DNA of 64,000 bases from NCBI RefSeq assembly GCF_004011805.1, contig NZ_ML137196.1, positions 566,154-630,153 of the forward strand. Direction: 5' to 3'. A program made the position numbers and the translations under genes. Below, piece by piece: positions 22,109 to 30,279 of this stretch. The notes under the pieces are model-generated. The model ran no database searches, was not told the origin of the DNA, and saw nothing but the letters and a program-made list of their open reading frames with translations. The DNA comes from Piscinibacter defluvii. Lineage in GTDB: Bacteria > Pseudomonadota > Gammaproteobacteria > Burkholderiales > Burkholderiaceae_C. The stretch's first letter is position 1. Each line of letters starts with the position of its first letter.

Positions 22109-23452
22109 TCAGGGCTCGCGCATCGCGCGGCGCGCGAACAGCCCCAGCGGCTCGAGCAGGTACTCGAGCGGGCTGCGCGGCGCGGTGGTGACGAACACCT
22201 CGGCCGGCATGCCGGCGCGCAGGCGCAGCTCGGGGTGGCGCGCCAGTTCCGCGGCCGGCACCTCGACCTGCGCGCGGTAGTGCGACCGGCCGTCGGCATC
22301 GGCCATGGCATCGGGCGAGACGGCGCGCACGCGGGCCGGCAGCAGCGGCACGCGGCGCTGCTCGTAGGCCGCGAGCCGCACCAACGCGTCGCCGCCGACC
22401 TGCACGTGCGCCACGTCCTGCGGCTCGATGCGCGTCTCGACCACCAGGGTCTCGTCGCTCGGCGCAATCTCCAGCAGCGTCTCGCGCGGGCCGACGGCGG
22501 TGCCCGGCGCGCTGACGCGCAGGCCCATCACGACGCCATCCACCGGCGCACGCACGGTCTGGCGCTCGACCTGGTCGACGCCGGGGCGCAGGCGCTCCTC
22601 GAGCTCGGCCAGGCGCGCGCCGGCCTCCTTCAGCTCGTCGGCCGCCTGGCGGCGGTAGTCGGCGCGCGCCTGCGCCACGGCGTTGGCCAGCGCGGCCAGG
22701 TCGCCGCGCACCTGCGCGGCCTGACCGCGCGCGGCGGCGCTGCGGCCCCGGGCGTCGGCCAGGCTGCGCTCGAGGCCCATCAGGCGCGTCTTCTGGATGA
22801 AGCCGGCCTCGACCAGCGGGCGATGGGTCTCCAGCTCGGTGCCGGCCAGCGCGGCAGCGGACTGCGCGGCCGCAGCCTGCTCCTCCAGCGCGGCCTGCTG
22901 CGCGCGCAGCGCGACCTGCTGGGCCTGCAGCGCGGCGACACGGTCGTCGAGCGCGCGCCGGCGCGTCTCGAACAGTTGCTGCTCGCGCTGCGAGGCGTCG
23001 TAGGCCGCAGCCCGCGCGTCGGCCGGCCAGTCCACCGTGCCGGCCAGGGCCAGCTCGGCCGTGGCCCGCGCGGCGCGCAGGCGTTCGGCCTGCTGCTGGC
23101 GCCTGAGCAGTTCGAGCGCGGCGTCGCTGCGCAGGTCGCCGACCACCAGCAGCGCGTCGCCGCGCCGCACCGGCTGGCCCGGGCGCACGTACAGCGCCCG
23201 CAGCAGCCCGCCTTCCTGGTGCTGCACCTGCTTGCGGCCGAACTCGGCCTGCACCTGCCCGGCGGCGATCACCGCGCCGGCCAGCGGTGCGCCGGCGCTC
23301 CAGGCGGCCAGCAGCGCGGCGGCCACCAGCGCCGGCAGCAGCACCGCGCGACGCAGGCGGCGCTGCAGGCCGCGGTCCGCCGCATCGGCCGGGGCCTGCG
23401 CCAGGCCGGCGGCCAGCGTGGCCGCGCCGGGGGTCATCGACAGCGTGTTCAT
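22109..23452 (-). CDS. HlyD/PrtE-family type I secretion adaptor (membrane fusion protein)
   Basis: A 447-residue periplasmic adaptor that links the ABC exporter to an outer-membrane TolC-like pore. One membrane helix lies at about 35-57 (VLLPALVAAALLAAWSAGAP). The first half-lipoyl motif GQVQAEFGRKQVQHQEGG follows, then a long coiled-coil hairpin (about 115-285, Ala/Gln/Leu-rich), the second lipoyl half VRAPVDGVVMGLRVSAPGTAV and a C-terminal beta domain with LRLRAGMPAEVFV. Start and upstream stop overlap (ATGA) with the ABC gene, so the two are translated together. No TolC gene is present in the window. Confidence 0.92.
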   Translation of the reverse strand: MNTLSMTPGAATLAAGLAQAPADAADRGLQRRLRRAVLLPALVAAALLAAWSAGAPLAGAVIAAGQVQAEFGRKQVQHQEGGLLRALYVRPGQPVRRGDALLVVGDLRSDAALELLRRQQQAERLRAARATAELALAGTVDWPADARAAAYDASQREQQLFETRRRALDDRVAALQAQQVALRAQQAALEEQAAAAQSAAALAGTELETHRPLVEAGFIQKTRLMGLERSLADARGRSAAARGQAAQVRGDLAALANAVAQARADYRRQAADELKEAGARLAELEERLRPGVDQVERQTVRAPVDGVVMGLRVSAPGTAVGPRETLLEIAPSDETLVVETRIEPQDVAHVQVGGDALVRLAAYEQRRVPLLPARVRAVSPDAMADADGRSHYRAQVEVPAAELARHPELRLRAGMPAEVFVTTAPRSPLEYLLEPLGLFARRAMREP

Positions 23453-25158
23453 GCGCGGCTCCCTTGGGCGGCGTGGGCGGGTTCGGCCGCGCGCAGCGGC
23501 AGCACGGTGCGGCCGCTCAGGCGCGCCTGCACCTCCTCGCGCGGGCCGCAGATCTCGAGCGCGCCGTCGCGCAGCACGGCCAGGCGGTCGGCATGGCGCA
23601 TCAGGCGGGTGCGGTGCGACACCAGCACCACCGTCACGCCGTCGGCCTTGAGGGCCTGCAGCGCCGCATCGAGCGCCTGCTCGCCCTCGGCGTCCAGCCC
23701 GGCGTCGGGTTCGTCGAGCACCACCAGCGCCGGGTCGCCGTACAGCGCACGCGCCAGGGCGATGCGCTGGCGCTGGCCGCCGGACAGGCGCAGGCCGTCG
23801 ACGCCGATCTCGGTCTCGTAGGCCTGCGGCAGGCGGGCGATCAGCTCGTGCACGCCGGCGCGCCGCGCGGCGCGCAGCACCTGGTCGGAATCGACCGGCC
23901 CGAGCCGGGCGATGTTCTGCGCCACGCTGCCGTCGAACAGCGCACCGTCCTGCGGCAGGTAGCCGACCGCGGCGGCGCGCTGCTCGGCCGGCCAGGCGGC
24001 CAGGTCGGTGCCGTCCAGCCGCACGCAGCCGAGCTGCGGCGCGCGCAGGCCGAGCATCAGGCGCAGCAGCGAGGTCTTGCCGGCCCCGCTGGGCCCGACG
24101 ATGCCCAGGCACTCGCCGGCCGGCAGCAGCAGGCTGACCGACTTGACGATGGTCGCCGCGTCGGCCGCGCCGCGCAGGCTGACGCGCTCGAGGCGCAGTT
24201 CGCCACGCGGACGCGGCAGGCGCACCGCAGTGGCGGCCTCGGGCTCGGCCGGCGCGGCGCCCAGGCGGCGCCACGCGGCGCGCACGTCCAGCAGCGCCTT
24301 CCAGCCGGCGATCAGGTGGTCGACCGGCTGCAGCGCACGGCCCACCAGCACGGTGGCGGCGAGCATGATGCCGGGCGAGGCATGTTCGGCCACCACCAGC
24401 CAGGCGCCGAGGCCGAGCATCGCCACCTGCACGCCCTGGCGCAGCCCGCGGCCGAGCGCCGCCAGCCCCGCGTGCGAGCGGCCGGCCTGCGACTGCGCCT
24501 CCAGCGCGCGCTGGTGGCCGGCCGCCCAGCGCGCCAGCCCGGCACCGAGCATGCCCATGCCGAGCAGCGGCTCGGCGTGGCGCGTCAGTGCGTCCACCTG
24601 GCCGGCCGCGGCACGGGCCGCCGTGGTGGCGGCCTCGGCAGGCGCACGCAGCAGCCGCTCGCTGACGAGGCCGAGCCCGAACAGCAGCCCGGCCGCAGCC
24701 AGCGCCAGCGCGCCCAGCGCCGGGTGCAGCGCGGTGATCACCCCCAGGTACAGCGGCAGCCAGGGCGCGTCGAACAGCGCCTGCACCGCCGGCCCGCCGA
24801 GGAAGCCGCGCAGCCGCGCCACGTCCTGCAGCGCCTGGCGGTCGAGCCGGCCGCGCGCCGTGGCCGCATCCACCAGCAGCGCGCGCAGTGCCGCCGGCGC
24901 CAGCGCGGCATCGAGCGCGCGGCCGGCGGCCTCCAGCGCCAGCGCGCGGGCCCGGTCCATCGCGCCGGCCAGCAGCAGCGCGCCGCCGGCGAGCAGGGTC
25001 AGCAGCGCCAGCGTCTCGAGGCTGCGGCTCGCGAACACGCGGTCGTACACCTGCAGCATGTACAGCGCCGGCGCCAGCAGCGCCAGGTTGAGCAGCAGCG
25101 AGGCGAGTGCGGCCGTCGCGATGAAGGGTCGGGTGGTGGGGGCCAGCAGCCAGTGCAT
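23449..25158 (-). CDS. Type I secretion ABC transporter (permease fused to ATPase), PrtD/HlyB-like
   Basis: A 569-residue half-transporter that exports the RTX protein encoded two genes downstream. The transmembrane domain spans about 10-290, with about six helices and no N-terminal C39 peptidase domain, as in PrtD. The ATPase has Walker A GPSGAGKT (K361), a Q-loop in GYLPQDGALFDGSV, signature LSGGQRQR, Walker B ALVVLDEPDAGLD and H-loop VSHR. All catalytic residues are intact. The gene is 230 bases downstream of the clostripain-like gene on the same strand, separated by a copy of the dispersed hairpin repeat. Confidence 0.93.
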   Translation of the reverse strand: MHWLLAPTTRPFIATAALASLLLNLALLAPALYMLQVYDRVFASRSLETLALLTLLAGGALLLAGAMDRARALALEAAGRALDAALAPAALRALLVDAATARGRLDRQALQDVARLRGFLGGPAVQALFDAPWLPLYLGVITALHPALGALALAAAGLLFGLGLVSERLLRAPAEAATTAARAAAGQVDALTRHAEPLLGMGMLGAGLARWAAGHQRALEAQSQAGRSHAGLAALGRGLRQGVQVAMLGLGAWLVVAEHASPGIMLAATVLVGRALQPVDHLIAGWKALLDVRAAWRRLGAAPAEPEAATAVRLPRPRGELRLERVSLRGAADAATIVKSVSLLLPAGECLGIVGPSGAGKTSLLRLMLGLRAPQLGCVRLDGTDLAAWPAEQRAAAVGYLPQDGALFDGSVAQNIARLGPVDSDQVLRAARRAGVHELIARLPQAYETEIGVDGLRLSGGQRQRIALARALYGDPALVVLDEPDAGLDAEGEQALDAALQALKADGVTVVLVSHRTRLMRHADRLAVLRDGALEICGPREEVQARLSGRTVLPLRAAEPAHAAQGSRA

Positions 25159-25298
25159 GGGGACTCCGTCGGGTGGCCCGGCCGGCGGGTGCCGGTCGGT
25201 GGAGTCATTGCAGCGGCGCCGGGCTTGCGGCGCGATGCGGCCGGGTTCGGCCCTTGGGGGGAGGCGGGCGAACGATGCGCGGGCGATTGCGGCTGCGA

Positions 25299-25380
25299 CC
25301 GAGCGAACACCGCGGATCCGGCTTCGCCGGTCCGCCGGTGCTGCCCCCGCGCGGGGGCGCGCGCAGCGCGCAGGGGGTGG
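25299..25380 (-). repeat. Intercistronic two-hairpin repeat, copy B
   Basis: On the minus strand it follows the clostripain-like stop within 10 bases and reads CCCCCTGCGCGCTGCGCGCG, then a perfect CCCCCGCGCGGGGG palindrome, then GGACCGGCGAAGCCGGATCC and CGCGG, ending before a CGCTCGG. The GGATCCGCGG half is shared with copies A and C; the C/G-run half is diverged but keeps its stem. Confidence 0.72.
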
Positions 25381-25388
25381 TCGTCAGC

Positions 25389-26879
25389 TCAGACCGGCGG
25401 CTGGGCCCGGTCGAAGCGCGGGCACCCGGGGATGCGCGCCGGGCGCAGGCCCTTGAACGGCTGGTGGCGGTGGTACTCGATGATGAAGTCCACCCACGCG
25501 GTCTTCTTCAGGAAGTCGATCACGTGCGGCTGCACCGCCGGCACGCGCGTGTCGGCATCGGGCTGCAGGTAGAACGGCGCGCGCCAGTCCCACAGGCCAT
25601 GCAGGCCGGGGTCGGGCAGGAACACGTTCATCGACAGCTCGGCGCGCGAGAAGTCCCAGTGCACCTCGGGCGCCATCCAGGGGTTGCCGCTGTCGCCGTA
25701 GACCTTGATGCCCTTGAGCGCGCGCGCGAGCGCCTGCGCGGCAGGCTGCACCTCGGCCGCGTTCTCGGGGAAGTTGCTCAGCACGGTCGCGAAGCTGCCG
25801 AGGTCGGTGAGTTCGTCGGGCGCCTCCAGCCGCACCGGCAGGTGCGTGTCGTACTGCTGCGCGCCGCGGATGGCCTCGCGGATCTTCAGGGCCACGTCGA
25901 CGTGGTGCTGCTTGTCGCCGGAGGTGAGCGCCCGGATCAGCGCCTTGGCGAGCGCGTCGAGCCGGCGCACGATCAGCGGCAGGCGGCTGAGCTTGATCAC
26001 CGAGCCCACCGTCGGATGGTGCGACTTGGCGCGCAGCACGACCCCGTTGGCCTGCACCAGCCAGGTGGCGAGCTGCTGCGTGTCGGCCCGTCCGCCGGCG
26101 GCCTTCAGCGCCTCGAAGGCCAGCGCATAAGCCTCGCCCGCGGTGAAGAAGTTGTAGTTCGCGAATCCGCCGGCGAACTCGGCCAGCGGCGCCACCGTGT
26201 GCAGCACTTCCACCGACATGTTGAAGCAGTTGTTGAACAGCAGCACGCCGAGGCGATCGGTCTCGTCCTTCAGGCCGTCGCGGATCGCCTGCCCGAGCGC
26301 CCAGGTGGACAGCGGCACGCGGCTGGTCGGCAGCACCGGCGAGCCCATCGGCAGCACCGGCGAGCCCATCGGCAGCACGGGCGACCCCATCGGCAGCACC
26401 GGCGCGCTCGACTCCTGGCCCATGTGCCACTCGTACTCGCCATGGTTGGTCACCTGCTCGGCGGTCAGCACGTTCAGGTCGATCTCCGGCAGGTAGCCGG
26501 CGCCGTGGCCCTCGAGCCCCAGCACGAGCCGCGTGCCGGGGCGCTTCTCGCACGCGTAGCGGATCAGTCCGCGCAGCGGCTGCATCGCCTCCATCTGCTG
26601 CTTCCAGCGCGTGGTGAAGCTCGGGGTGCGCCGGTTGGCGCGGAACTCGACCAGGCAGGTGCCCTCGTCGACCAGGTCGACCAGCGCGAACACGTGCACG
26701 CCGCAGGCCGCCACCCGCGCCAGGTTGGCGACCAGCGGGTGCTGCGAGACCGTGGTGCGGGCGTCGCCGGGGTAGCCGGTCAGCTCGAGGTCGGTACCGT
26801 ACGGGGCATAGACCAGCAGCGTGACGCCGTCGGTGGGCACCGCCGTCGATCGGGTGGATGTCAATTGGGCCAGGGCCAT
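25389..26879 (-). CDS. Clostripain-like (C11, caspase-fold) cysteine peptidase with internal heptapeptide repeats
   Basis: A 496-residue protein with a caspase-fold front half. Strand LLVYAPYG (21-28) starts the core; H125 in GLEGHGAGYLPEIDL and C218 in LLFNNCFNMSVEVL form the expected His/Cys dyad of clostripain relatives. Between them (about 159-184) lies a heptapeptide repeated about four times (PVLPMGS), encoded by a 21-bp tandem repeat, in the loop where clostripain is normally cleaved for activation. The C-terminal 270 residues are not recognised. There is no signal peptide, so it is likely cytosolic. It is divergent from a TPR/winged-helix gene and upstream of the type I secretion genes. 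The start ATG has GGAG 8 bases ahead. Confidence in the fold is good; confidence in the role is low. Confidence 0.75.
   Translation of the reverse strand: MALAQLTSTRSTAVPTDGVTLLVYAPYGTDLELTGYPGDARTTVSQHPLVANLARVAACGVHVFALVDLVDEGTCLVEFRANRRTPSFTTRWKQQMEAMQPLRGLIRYACEKRPGTRLVLGLEGHGAGYLPEIDLNVLTAEQVTNHGEYEWHMGQESSAPVLPMGSPVLPMGSPVLPMGSPVLPTSRVPLSTWALGQAIRDGLKDETDRLGVLLFNNCFNMSVEVLHTVAPLAEFAGGFANYNFFTAGEAYALAFEALKAAGGRADTQQLATWLVQANGVVLRAKSHHPTVGSVIKLSRLPLIVRRLDALAKALIRALTSGDKQHHVDVALKIREAIRGAQQYDTHLPVRLEAPDELTDLGSFATVLSNFPENAAEVQPAAQALARALKGIKVYGDSGNPWMAPEVHWDFSRAELSMNVFLPDPGLHGLWDWRAPFYLQPDADTRVPAVQPHVIDFLKKTAWVDFIIEYHRHQPFKGLRPARIPGCPRFDRAQPPV
26329..26409 (-). repeat. 21-bp tandem repeat, about 3.9 units
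   Basis: Unit GGCAGCACCGGCGAGCCCAT plus C at 26329-26349, 26350-26370 and 26371-26391, then a partial unit to 26409. The third copy has two changes. It is in frame in the peptidase gene and encodes PVLPMGS units. Such units can gain or lose copies without breaking the frame. Confidence 0.9.
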
Positions 26880-26982
26880 GGGAATCGCTCCACGAAGGAG
26901 GGCGGGGGCAACGCAGGCCGACCCCGGTGCCGCCCGCCCGGCCGGCACTCGGGAAACGCGGTCCCGGCCCGCGGCCGCACAC

Positions 26983-26988
26983 TAAGAT
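26983..26988 (+). promoter_or_regulatory. Putative -10 hexamer TAAGAT for the TPR/winged-helix gene
   Basis: TAAGAT lies 66 bases before the chosen ATG at 27055 and 9 bases before an in-frame TTG (26998). If transcription starts from here, either a leaderless TTG start or a 60-base leader would result; the sequence does not decide which. Confidence 0.3.
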
Positions 26989-27054
26989 GCGGCGTCCTTG
27001 CAAATCCACGCGCGAGCGCCGCGAGCCTCGTGCCCCGTGGCGGTCGATCGGCGA

Positions 27055-29325
27055 ATGATGCGAAGAGCGAGTGTTTCCCGCGCCCCTAGCTTGAAGCCGG
27101 CCCCGACGGCGGCCACCCCGGGGGCGCTGCTCGCGCCGCTCACCGACGCCTTGCTCGCGGCCCAGCGCGCCGGCACGGTGGCCGCGTTGCTGCAGGCCCA
27201 TCCGCGCCTGGCCCGGGGGTATGCACGCCGGCTGCTGCGGCCGCTGTGGGCGGTGGCCGGCGATGCGCTGCCGCACGATCCCGCCGCCGCCGCACCCTGG
27301 CAGCTGCTGTTGCGTGCGCTGCTGGCGGGCCTGCGGCCGGACCGGCAGCCCGGGCTGGATGCGCTGCCCGAGGCGGCCTGGCTCGCGCCGGCGGCGGACT
27401 GGCGACCGCTGCTCGCGCTGGCCTGCCATCACGGTGTGCTGCGCGTGGCGAAGCTGCCGGCGCGTTACCGCGCCGGGCCGCGCGAGACACCGGCCGAGCA
27501 GCTGTGCGGGCTGTGGGACGTGGCCCCGAGCACCGTGTACCGCAGCATCGAGCGCGGCCGCCGCCTGCTCGACGAGGCTCTGCACCGGCCGCTCGATGGG
27601 GGCGCCCGGCTGGCGCGCCTGCGTGCGCTGCAGCACGAGGTGTACGGCCTGGTCGGCCTGGCGACGCCGCAGGCGCGTGCCGACTGGCACCGGCGGCAGG
27701 CCGAACACACGCTCGCCGGCCCGGACGGGCTGGCCACCCTGTGGCACCTGCTGCACGCCGGCGACGGCGCGGCATTCGCGGCGGGCCTGCAGCGGCTGGC
27801 CGCCGGCCTGCACGAGGACGCCGATCTCGAGGTCCTGCTGCTGCAGGCCGGCACCCTGCCGCTGGCGCCGCCCGAACGGGCGCAGCTCGCGCTGGCCGAG
27901 GCCGCGCTGCAGCGCGCACGCGGCGACGTGGCCGGCGAGCGCCGGGCCGCCGAACTGGCGCTGCGCCTGGCCCACCTGGCCGGCGAGCCGCTGCTGCTGG
28001 GTCGGGCCTACGGCGCACTGGGCCGCTTCCACGAGGCGCGCAACCCGGAACGCGCCTACGCCTGCTTCCAGGACAGCGCCGAGTTCCTGCGCCAGGCCGG
28101 CGTGCCCGAGGGGGTGAGCGATCCGGCGCTGCTGGACGAATGCGCCAACACCCTGGTGCGCCTGGCCTGGTGGCACCTGCTGCGCAACGACGGGCGCGCC
28201 GAGCCGCTGCTGCAACGCGCGCAGGCCCTGCAGGACCGCGGCCCGCGCGCGCTCGAGACGCAGGCCATGCTGGCGCAGACCTGGGGCGAGTTCTGGCGCC
28301 GCAGCGGGCAGCTCCAGGAGGCGCTGCTGCACAAGTACCGCGCGCTGCACTGCTACCAGCGCCTGGGCGACCGGCTCGGCGTGGTGAAGGCCTACTGCAA
28401 CCTCGCCCTGATCCACGGCGAGGCGAAGGACTTCGGGCGCGCCATCGAGTGTTCGCAGCATGTGCTCGAGATGGCGCGCAGCGAGCCGGTCGAGCCCGAG
28501 ATCGTGGCCTCCACGCACCTGAACCTCGGCGCCGCGTACTACTGGCAGAACCGCTGGGACCCGGCCATCGCCCACTACGAGCAGGCACTGCGCATCGCGC
28601 TCGACGCCGCTCTGGTGGTGGTGGTCGGGCGGGCCCACTACAACCTGGCCGAGGCCTTCTACCGCCGCTTCCAGGCGCTCGGCCGGCCCGACGACGAGCT
28701 GCAGGGCGACGCCCACACCGCCGCGGCGCTGGCCACCTGGCCGCCCGAGGGCGATGCGGCGCCGGCCGAGGCGACGCGCCGCCTGAAGCGCGACATCCTC
28801 GGGCCGAGCGGGAGCGACCGCTACGACCGCCTGCTGCCGGGGGAGTTCGCGGCCCACTTCCCCGAGCTGCTGGCGGTGCAGCGGCAGCGTGCGGCGCTGG
28901 CGCTGCCGCTGGCGCCGCACGAGCAGGCGAGCGCGCACCTGAGCATTGCCGCGGCCTACCTCGCGGCCTGCGTGAAGGAACGCGAGGCGGCCGCGGCGGT
29001 GGTGCAGCGGCACGGCCTGGAGCAGCGCTTCCGAGCCTCGTTCGAGCGGCTGGGCGAGATCTTCCAGCGCTCGCAAAGCCGCGAGGAGCGCCTCGCGCAG
29101 GCCTGGCGCCGCAGCGCCGCCGACCTGCTCGACGATGCGGCGCGGGCCGCCGTGCTCGCCCACCTGCTGCGCGAGGGCATGCTCGGCCGCAGCCAGTACG
29201 CGCGGCTCGCCGCCGTGGGCGCCACCACGGCCTCCAAGCAGCTCGGGCTGCTGGTGACCCGCGGGCTGCTGCGCCAGTCCGGCCGCGGGCCGGGCACGAG
29301 CTACCGGCTGGCCGACGCCGGTTGA
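27055..29325 (+). CDS. TPR-repeat protein with internal HTH-like segment and C-terminal winged helix
   Basis: A 756-residue cytosolic protein. Residues about 140-185 (PAEQLCGLWDVAPSTVYRSI then ERGRRLLDEAL) look like a helix-turn-helix. Residues 255-560 are TPR-like helical pairs (HLNLGAAYYWQNRWDPAIAH, YCNLALIHGEAKDFGRAIEC). The last 55 residues (GRSQYARLAAVGATTASKQL to GPGTSYRL) match the winged helix seen at the C-terminus of Fic proteins and some regulators. There is no Fic motif. It is probably a ligand- or protein-sensing transcription regulator. It is divergent from the clostripain-like gene with a 175-base shared region, so control of that gene is plausible. The start is the first of two ATGs (27055, 27058); an upstream TTG (26998) is an alternative. 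Confidence 0.68.
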   Translation: MMRRASVSRAPSLKPAPTAATPGALLAPLTDALLAAQRAGTVAALLQAHPRLARGYARRLLRPLWAVAGDALPHDPAAAAPWQLLLRALLAGLRPDRQPGLDALPEAAWLAPAADWRPLLALACHHGVLRVAKLPARYRAGPRETPAEQLCGLWDVAPSTVYRSIERGRRLLDEALHRPLDGGARLARLRALQHEVYGLVGLATPQARADWHRRQAEHTLAGPDGLATLWHLLHAGDGAAFAAGLQRLAAGLHEDADLEVLLLQAGTLPLAPPERAQLALAEAALQRARGDVAGERRAAELALRLAHLAGEPLLLGRAYGALGRFHEARNPERAYACFQDSAEFLRQAGVPEGVSDPALLDECANTLVRLAWWHLLRNDGRAEPLLQRAQALQDRGPRALETQAMLAQTWGEFWRRSGQLQEALLHKYRALHCYQRLGDRLGVVKAYCNLALIHGEAKDFGRAIECSQHVLEMARSEPVEPEIVASTHLNLGAAYYWQNRWDPAIAHYEQALRIALDAALVVVVGRAHYNLAEAFYRRFQALGRPDDELQGDAHTAAALATWPPEGDAAPAEATRRLKRDILGPSGSDRYDRLLPGEFAAHFPELLAVQRQRAALALPLAPHEQASAHLSIAAAYLAACVKEREAAAAVVQRHGLEQRFRASFERLGEIFQRSQSREERLAQAWRRSAADLLDDAARAAVLAHLLREGMLGRSQYARLAAVGATTASKQLGLLVTRGLLRQSGRGPGTSYRLADAG

Positions 29326-29326
29326 T

Positions 29327-30259
29327 TCAGTCGAGCACCATCCCCAGCCAGTCCGCCAGCTGGCGCTGCGCCAGGCGTGCCGCGGCCACCGCGCCGCCCA
29401 TGCTGAGGTAGCCGTGCGCCAGGCCGTGGTACTCGACCAGCGTCACCGCGTTGCCGGCGCGTTGCAGCGCCTGCGCGTAGGCCAGGCCTTCGTCGCGCAG
29501 CGGGTCATGCGCGGCGAGCTGCAGCAGCGTGGGCGGCAGGCCGCGCAGGTCGGCCGCGCGCAGCGGCGCACCGTCCTCGTCCGGCGCCACCCCCGCGGGC
29601 CCGAAGGCGTGGCGGCTGAAGAAGTCCATCGTGCGCCGGGTCAGCGTCGGGCCGTCGGCATGGCGCTCGCGCGACGGATAGTCGCCCGGGTGGTTGCCGG
29701 CCGCGGGCGGGTACAGCAGCGCCTGGCCGCGCAGCGCCGGGCCGCCGGCGTCGCGCAGGCGCCGGGCGACGCTGGTGGCGAGCACCGCCCCGGCGCTGTC
29801 GCCCGCCAGCGCGAGCCGCGTGGCATCGGCGCCGATGCGCCCGGCATGGCGCGCCACCCACCGCACACCGGCCAGCGCATCCTCGAACGGCGCCGGCCAG
29901 GCATGTTCGGGCGGCTGGCGGTAGGCGAGGCTCGCGACCACGAAGCCGCCGTCCGCGCACAGGCGGCGGCAGACGCTGTCGTAGCCGTCGATGTCGCCCA
30001 GCACGTAGCCGCCGCCATGCAGGTACACGACCACCGGATGCGGCCCGGCCGCGCGCGGCAGGTAGGCGCGCAGCGTGAGGTTCGTGTCCGCGCTGCGTTC
30101 GTGGATGTCGTGCACCTCGACGTCGGCGACCGGGCCGTCGGCAGCGGCGAGGATCTGGCGGTACACGGCACGCGCCGCGTGCAGCGGCAGGTCGGCCAGG
30201 TCGGGCGCGCCGCTGGTGCGGGCCTGGTCGACGATGGCCTGGAGCTGGTGGTCGAGCAT
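29327..30259 (-). CDS. Alpha/beta hydrolase, hormone-sensitive-lipase family esterase
   Basis: A carboxylesterase of 310 residues. It has the HSL oxyanion motif HGGGYVLGD (about 80-88), the nucleophile elbow GDSAGA, the acid in HDPLRDEG and the base in GLAHGYLSM. It has no signal peptide and is cytosolic. Substrates of this family are short acyl or aromatic esters. It is the last gene of the eight-gene minus-strand run that begins with the aldehyde dehydrogenase, 20 bases after the substrate-binding protein. An ester cut here would release an alcohol for the dehydrogenases encoded at the front of the operon. It is convergent with the TPR gene (1 base between stops). Confidence 0.9.
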   Translation of the reverse strand: MLDHQLQAIVDQARTSGAPDLADLPLHAARAVYRQILAAADGPVADVEVHDIHERSADTNLTLRAYLPRAAGPHPVVVYLHGGGYVLGDIDGYDSVCRRLCADGGFVVASLAYRQPPEHAWPAPFEDALAGVRWVARHAGRIGADATRLALAGDSAGAVLATSVARRLRDAGGPALRGQALLYPPAAGNHPGDYPSRERHADGPTLTRRTMDFFSRHAFGPAGVAPDEDGAPLRAADLRGLPPTLLQLAAHDPLRDEGLAYAQALQRAGNAVTLVEYHGLAHGYLSMGGAVAAARLAQRQLADWLGMVLD

Positions 30260-30279
30260 GGGTTCTCCGGGGATGAAAG

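Noticed and set aside
20222-23821. 1199-codon open frame on the plus strand opposite the RTX and secretion genes
   Set aside because: Val/Gly/Ala/His repetitive translation is the mirror of the RTX repeats and coiled coil on the other strand. There is no start signal or recognisable domain.
26329-26409. Possible CRISPR-like array
   Set aside because: The 21-bp units are directly adjacent with no spacers and are in frame inside a gene, so this is a coding minisatellite.
25384-29163. 1259-codon open frame on the minus strand opposite the TPR gene
   Set aside because: It is His/Arg/Gln-rich low-complexity translation without family motifs. It is antisense to a well-supported gene, and such long empty frames are expected at this GC content. 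Only its 3' part touches a real gene.
27055-29325. Fic-family AMP transferase
   Set aside because: Only the C-terminal winged helix resembles Fic proteins; the HPFxxGNGR catalytic motif is absent.
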